In this document: in pieces, positions 60,303 to 64,000 of the stretch
Layout: every line of letters starts with the position of its first letter
How positions within the stretch are numbered: position 1 is the first letter of the stretch
Assembly: GCF_003466125.1 (NCBI RefSeq)
Contig: NZ_QSOC01000001.1
Span: forward strand, 235,632 to 299,631
Direction: 5' to 3'
From: Collinsella sp. TM10-22
GTDB taxonomy: Bacteria; Actinomycetota; Coriobacteriia; Coriobacteriales; Coriobacteriaceae
Length of the DNA stretch: 64,000 bases
Translations under genes and position numbers: made by a program
Notes under the pieces: model-generated
Told to the model about the DNA's origin: nothing
The model's database searches: none
What the model saw: the letters and a program-made list of their open reading frames with translations, nothing else

Positions 60303-61678
60303 TAGCGCGGCCTACCCACAACGGAGCCGGACAAATACCAGGTCTTGGCAACATCAACGTCGACATCAACGATCTTGCCAACAAGCTGATCGATGCTGTA
60401 ACCCTCGGGGATAGGCGCATGCACAGTCTGATTCTTGGGACTCTTGCCCAGCAGGACCGCGTCGTTCTTTTTACTCGTTCCCTCAATGAGCGCCGGCACA
60501 AGGGTGTGCAGCTCACCCTGGTTATACTCGTGTGCCGTGGTCTCGATAACCTTAACCAGGCGGTTGAAACGCTCAAGAATAACCTCATGCGGCGTAGGAT
60601 CGTCAATCTCGGCGGCCGGGGTACCGGCGCGCTTGGAATAGATGAAGGTATAGGCCTGAGCATAGCGGACCGTCTCGGCAAGTGAGAGCGTCTGCTCAAA
60701 GTCTTCTTCAGTCTCACCCGGGAAGCCAACGATAATATCAGTCGAGAGCGCGATATCGGGCATGCGGTTGCGAATGCGATCGACAAGGCCCAGATAGTCC
60801 TCGCGTGTATAACGGCGATTCATCTCTTTGAGGATCCGCGTCGAACCTGACTGGACAGCCAGGTGCAGCTGCGGCATAACGGCAGGCGTCTCGGCCATGG
60901 CGTCGATGGTCTCGGGCAGCAGGTCCTTGGGATGTGAAGACGTAAAGAAGATGCGCTCCACACCCGAATCGCCCACGGCACGCAGCAGATCGGCAAAACG
61001 CGGCTTACCAAACAGATCGCGACCATATGAGTTAACGTTTTGGCCCAGCAGCGTAATCTCACGCACGCCTTGGCGTACCAAACCGGTCACCTCGTCGACA
61101 ATCTCCTCGAAGGGGCGGCTCTTTTCGCGACCGCGCACGTACGGCACGATGCAATAGGTGCAGAAATTATTGCAGCCCGTCATGATGGGCACCCAGGCGT
61201 GATACTGGGTCTCGCGATGCCACGGCATACTCATGGCATCCGTATCCTCATGCTCATTGGTGCGGATATGACGCTTGCCGTCAAGGAACGCCTCGGCAAT
61301 AAGCTCGGCAACATGAGCGATGGAATGTGTACCGAAGATGACGTTGACGTTATCGACGTTGGTGAGCAGGCCCTCGCCATCGCGCTGCGCGATGCAACCG
61401 CCAACGGCAACAACACGTTTGCCCGAAGGCGAAGGCGGCAGGCTCTTGCAGGAGTTGCACTGGCCGTACAGGCGAGTATCGGCGGCCTCGCGCACGCAGC
61501 ATGTCATGAAGACAACGATATCGGCATGCGCAGGATCGAGCGCCATGAGGCAACCATACGAATCGAGCAGACCGCTCACACGCTCGGAGTCGTGCTGATT
61601 CATCTGGCAGCCAAAGGTGCGGATAAAGTAGGTTTTACCGGCAAGAATATCGCGTTCGGAACGCTGGTCCATGTGCAT
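60302..61678 (-). CDS. miaB: tRNA-2-methylthio-N6-dimethylallyladenosine synthase
   Basis: 458 residues. Radical SAM methylthiotransferase that acts after MiaA. N-terminal UPF0004 domain with cysteines in RTFGCQMNQHDSE and MTCCVREAAD, radical SAM cluster GCNNFCTYCIVPYVRG (CX3CX2C), and a C-terminal TRAM domain (VDVDVAKTWYLSGSV). The ATG at 61678 has AGGA just upstream; a TTG at 61705 is an alternative. It overlaps miaA by one base and lies 39 bp after spoVS. Confidence 0.95.
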   Translation of the reverse strand: MHMDQRSERDILAGKTYFIRTFGCQMNQHDSERVSGLLDSYGCLMALDPAHADIVVFMTCCVREAADTRLYGQCNSCKSLPPSPSGKRVVAVGGCIAQRDGEGLLTNVDNVNVIFGTHSIAHVAELIAEAFLDGKRHIRTNEHEDTDAMSMPWHRETQYHAWVPIMTGCNNFCTYCIVPYVRGREKSRPFEEIVDEVTGLVRQGVREITLLGQNVNSYGRDLFGKPRFADLLRAVGDSGVERIFFTSSHPKDLLPETIDAMAETPAVMPQLHLAVQSGSTRILKEMNRRYTREDYLGLVDRIRNRMPDIALSTDIIVGFPGETEEDFEQTLSLAETVRYAQAYTFIYSKRAGTPAAEIDDPTPHEVILERFNRLVKVIETTAHEYNQGELHTLVPALIEGTSKKNDAVLLGKSPKNQTVHAPIPEGYSIDQLVGKIVDVDVDVAKTWYLSGSVVGRPR

Positions 61679-61717
61679 AAGTCCTAACGATGGGGAGCTA
61701 AACAAGGCAATCAGAAG

Positions 61718-62035
61718 CTATGCCACAGGCTTAACATCATCCATGACGACGTTATCCATAGCAGCTCGATTGATCTGGTGAACGTAGATAGAAAGGCGGA
61801 TGGCCGTGCGCGACTCACCGTTAATGAGGATGTCGGAGAACACGGGCGCGCAGGAAATATCAAAACCGGTTGGGATCAAAAAACCGCGCGCGATAGCCAC
61901 TGCCTTAATGGCCTGGTTGACCGCACCGGCGCCGACGCACTGAATGTTGACGGGTACACCATCCTTGACCATGCCGGCGATGGCGCCGGCAACGGACGCG
62001 GGCGATGATTTGCTTGATACCTTCAGGCAATCCAT
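61718..62035 (-). CDS. spoVS: Stage V sporulation protein S
   Basis: 105 residues of the SpoVS/Alba-like fold: MDCLKVSSKSSPASVAGAIAG, then VPVNIQCVGAGAVNQAIKAVAIARG and IRLSIYVHQ, matching the family closely but with a longer C-terminus than the usual 86 residues. In spore formers it affects sporulation; in this lineage it is more likely to be tied to RNase Y, which lies just upstream. AGGAG lies 8 nt before the ATG at 62035. Confidence 0.9.
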   Translation of the reverse strand: MDCLKVSSKSSPASVAGAIAGMVKDGVPVNIQCVGAGAVNQAIKAVAIARGFLIPTGFDISCAPVFSDILINGESRTAIRLSIYVHQINRAAMDNVVMDDVKPVA

Positions 62036-62109
62036 GAAGAAACTCCTGCGTTTAAAAGTACGTTTTAACTGCAATAACTGTATCGTACCGAGTGGACTCG
62101 GTAAAGGCA

Positions 62110-63195
62110 CTATTCCTCTTTGGCAAGATCGAAGGTCACGGTGATTCGATCACGCGAAACGCGAATCTTTGGGTCGCCGCAAAGGTTGAGATAGTACCGG
62201 GCGGCAAGGTCATTAAAGTCGCGCTCCACAGCACGCGAAAACTGTGCCATATCATCCTTGGCAATACGTAGCCCGCGACGATCCTTTGCGAGATCGACAG
62301 GAGCCGGCGCATGCGAGGACGAATCACGCTCGCGCAGCAGACGCGCGGTCACACCGCGAACGGGCTTAATCTGCCCTGCCAAAATGCGATGAGCCGTGCG
62401 CTCGGACATCTCAAGACCCAAACCCGCACAGATACGGATAAAGTCCTCGGCATCAGAAGCAAGGCCTAAACGATCGATAACCGGAAGCTCGCTCTCGTCA
62501 TCAATGAACAAGAGACGAGACGTATCAAGCCGACCTGACGCCTGAGCATAAAGGGTCGCGGCAATCTCAGACGGAGAGCCCAGATAGACATCGCAACCAC
62601 GCAACTCCTCGAGCGCAAACTCACAAGCAGCGCGAATTATATTATGCGGACCGCGAGCACAGACGTAACGCCCGTCCTCATCCTTGACGGCCTGGGGCCA
62701 GCTGGACTGATCGGCACGCTCACTGAGGCGGTCGGCCGCAACGCTCACCTTGAAGGCTGAACCAAGATCGACGCCGGACGTGACCACACGGGCCTCGTCG
62801 GTGTTCTGCTTGATCGAAAACAATGCCATGCCACGACCGTGAACGCCCCAACGGTCCATCTTCATGCTCTCGAGCTTGGAGGTAACGCGGGCATCGAAGA
62901 TTCGCTCTTGCATATCCTGCGGAACGCCCGAACCGTTATCCAGAAAGACAAGCGTGCGGACGCCATCTTCCTTGGTCGTGGCGAGATAGACCTTGTCGGC
63001 GCCGGCATCTCGAGCATTGCGGAGCATTTCTATGACGATATCCTCGACATGCTGAATGTCGTGTTTTGCCTGGCGCCGCTCAGCCTCCGAAACGCGGAGG
63101 CGGACATACCCCTCGCCAAGGTTCTCCTCGACGCGAAGGTTGCCCTCCCCCGACATCGACGCGATAAATGAGATGAGCTCGTTCGCGTCGCTCAT
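62110..63195 (-). CDS. GHKL-fold ATPase of unknown role in the rny-spoVS block
   Basis: 361 residues. The Bergerat ATP site is clear: N box EMLRNARDAGAD (Glu56, Asn60), G1 DNGSG at 86-90 and G2 GVHGRGMA at 117-124. No histidine-kinase dimerisation helix is present, so it resembles MutL/Hsp90/MORC-type ATPases more than a sensor kinase. The C-terminal half has no family I recognise. It starts 1 bp after the rny stop and precedes spoVS, so it may act with the RNA-decay machinery. Confidence 0.8.
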   Translation of the reverse strand: MSDANELISFIASMSGEGNLRVEENLGEGYVRLRVSEAERRQAKHDIQHVEDIVIEMLRNARDAGADKVYLATTKEDGVRTLVFLDNGSGVPQDMQERIFDARVTSKLESMKMDRWGVHGRGMALFSIKQNTDEARVVTSGVDLGSAFKVSVAADRLSERADQSSWPQAVKDEDGRYVCARGPHNIIRAACEFALEELRGCDVYLGSPSEIAATLYAQASGRLDTSRLLFIDDESELPVIDRLGLASDAEDFIRICAGLGLEMSERTAHRILAGQIKPVRGVTARLLRERDSSSHAPAPVDLAKDRRGLRIAKDDMAQFSRAVERDFNDLAARYYLNLCGDPKIRVSRDRITVTFDLAKEE

Positions 63196-63196
63196 G

Positions 63197-64000
63197 TTAT
63201 TTAGCGATATCGACAGCGCGGCTCTCGCGAATCACGACGACGCGCACCTGACCGGGATACTCCATCTCTTCCTCGATCTGATGGGCGATATCGTGAGCCA
63301 GAACCGTGGACTGGGCATCGGAGATCTTGTCCGGCTGAACCATGACGTGGACCTCACGACCAGCCTGCATGGCATAGGTACGCTCGACGCCGTCATGGGA
63401 GTTGGCGATCTCCTCGAGCTTCTCAAGACGCTTGATGTAGTTCTCGGCAGACTCGCGACGGGCACCGGGGCGAGAGGCAGAGACAGCATCGGCGGCCTGT
63501 ACCAGGACATCGAGCACCGTGTTGGGGTCGACATCGGCATGGTGAGCCTCGATAGCATGGACGATAACGGGCTTCTCGCCATAACGACGGGCAAGCTCGG
63601 CGCCGATAACGGCATGCGGGCCCTCGACGTCGTGGTCGATTGCCTTGCCCAGGTCATGCAGCAGGCCGGCGCGCTTAGCGGTCACAACGTCCAGGCCAAG
63701 CTCGGAAGCCATCACGCCACACAGATCAGAGACCTCGAGAGAGTGCTGAAGCACGTTCTGACCAAACGAGGTACGGTAGCGCAGGGCACCAAGGGTCTTG
63801 ACGATCTCAGGGTGTAGGTCGTGGATGCCGGTATCGAAGGCAGCCTGCTCGCCAGCCTCGCGCACGCGCTGCTGAACCAGGTCGGCAGCCTTGTAGTACA
63901 TCTCCTCGATGCGGGCAGGGTGAATGCGGCCGTCGGCGATGAGGTTCTCGAGGGCGACACGGGCGGTCTCACGACGAACTGGGTCGAAGCTCGAAAGAAC
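63197..64000 (-). CDS. rny: Ribonuclease Y, N-terminus beyond window edge
   Basis: The visible 267 codons cover the end of the KH region ([19 protein letters not shown], then [12 protein letters not shown]) and the HD domain with [24 protein letters not shown] and [11 protein letters not shown], ending in a conserved [15 protein letters not shown]. RNase Y is a membrane-anchored endoribonuclease that starts mRNA decay. The start and membrane anchor are not in the window. The GHKL ATPase gene follows after 1 bp. Confidence 0.95.
   Translation of the reverse strand, partial: VLSSFDPVRRETARVALENLIADGRIHPARIEEMYYKAADLVQQRVREAGEQAAFDTGIHDLHPEIVKTLGALRYRTSFGQNVLQHSLEVSDLCGVMASELGLDVVTAKRAGLLHDLGKAIDHDVEGPHAVIGAELARRYGEKPVIVHAIEAHHADVDPNTVLDVLVQAADAVSASRPGARRESAENYIKRLEKLEEIANSHDGVERTYAMQAGREVHVMVQPDKISDAQSTVLAHDIAHQIEEEMEYPGQVRVVVIRESRAVDIAK

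Overview
This window looks like a chromosomal segment of a gut actinobacterium of the class Coriobacteriia, most likely Collinsella or a close relative. That placement is my inference from gene content: a GarA-like FHA gene next to a MerR gene, SpoVS beside RNase Y in a non-sporulator context, and a capsule locus led by LoaP. No rRNA or taxonomic marker is present to prove it. Core genes are GC-rich with good Shine-Dalgarno sites. The capsule and accessory genes are a patchwork of AT-rich and very GC-rich pieces.

Layout. (1) 1-3.3 kb: the 5' part of glgB on the minus strand, then a HAD phosphatase and thiN behind a palindromic operator-like region, then tRNA-Ala(GGC). (2) 3.8-19.8 kb: a capsule or exopolysaccharide locus. 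It has a promoter, a long leader hairpin, the antiterminator LoaP, a priming sugar-phosphate transferase, glycosyltransferases, a GDP-D-glycero-D-manno-heptose branch (HddA, GmhA, fused HddC-GmhB), a UDP-L-QuiNAc or L-FucNAc-type branch, a Wzy-like polymerase, a pyruvyl transferase, a Wzx-like flippase and an FrhB-family iron-sulfur protein. (3) 19.9-28.6 kb: an accessory zone with a three-gene membrane module of unknown function, an LPXTG surface protein, an AbiU2-type HEPN protein, two tandem toxin-antitoxin-like pairs (DUF4160 and Fic/Doc), a DUF3825 protein, tRNA-Val and a protein with a nuclease-like C-terminus. A second identical tRNA-Ala follows at 29.0 kb, so the two tRNA-Ala genes bracket the whole variable region as a 78-bp direct repeat.

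(4) 29.1-46.2 kb: a dense plus-strand housekeeping block: ABC-F, M50 protease, scpA-scpB-rluB, cmk-plsC-ispH, DUF512, der, plsY-gpsA, rpe, cysteine desulfurase, Nif3, zinc-ribbon protein, coaBC. (5) 46.3-51.6 kb: tRNA-Pro, pgsA, GarA-like FHA plus MerR, apt, an NlpC/P60 hydrolase, degV. (6) 51.6-64 kb: DUF1836 regulator, trxB, a GT28 glycolipid synthase, a repeat-packed intergenic region, dut, nrdR, a YneA-like LysM protein divergent from lexA with SOS boxes between them, a DUF1624 acyltransferase, and a minus-strand block rny(partial)-GHKL ATPase-spoVS-miaB-miaA-hflX.

The most interesting unexplained signals are the stem-loop elements at 54.7-55.2 kb (same loop, different but self-complementary stems), the LoaP leader hairpin, the three-gene membrane module, the two toxin-antitoxin pairs that share an antitoxin N-terminus, and the tRNA-Ala repeats around the capsule region.
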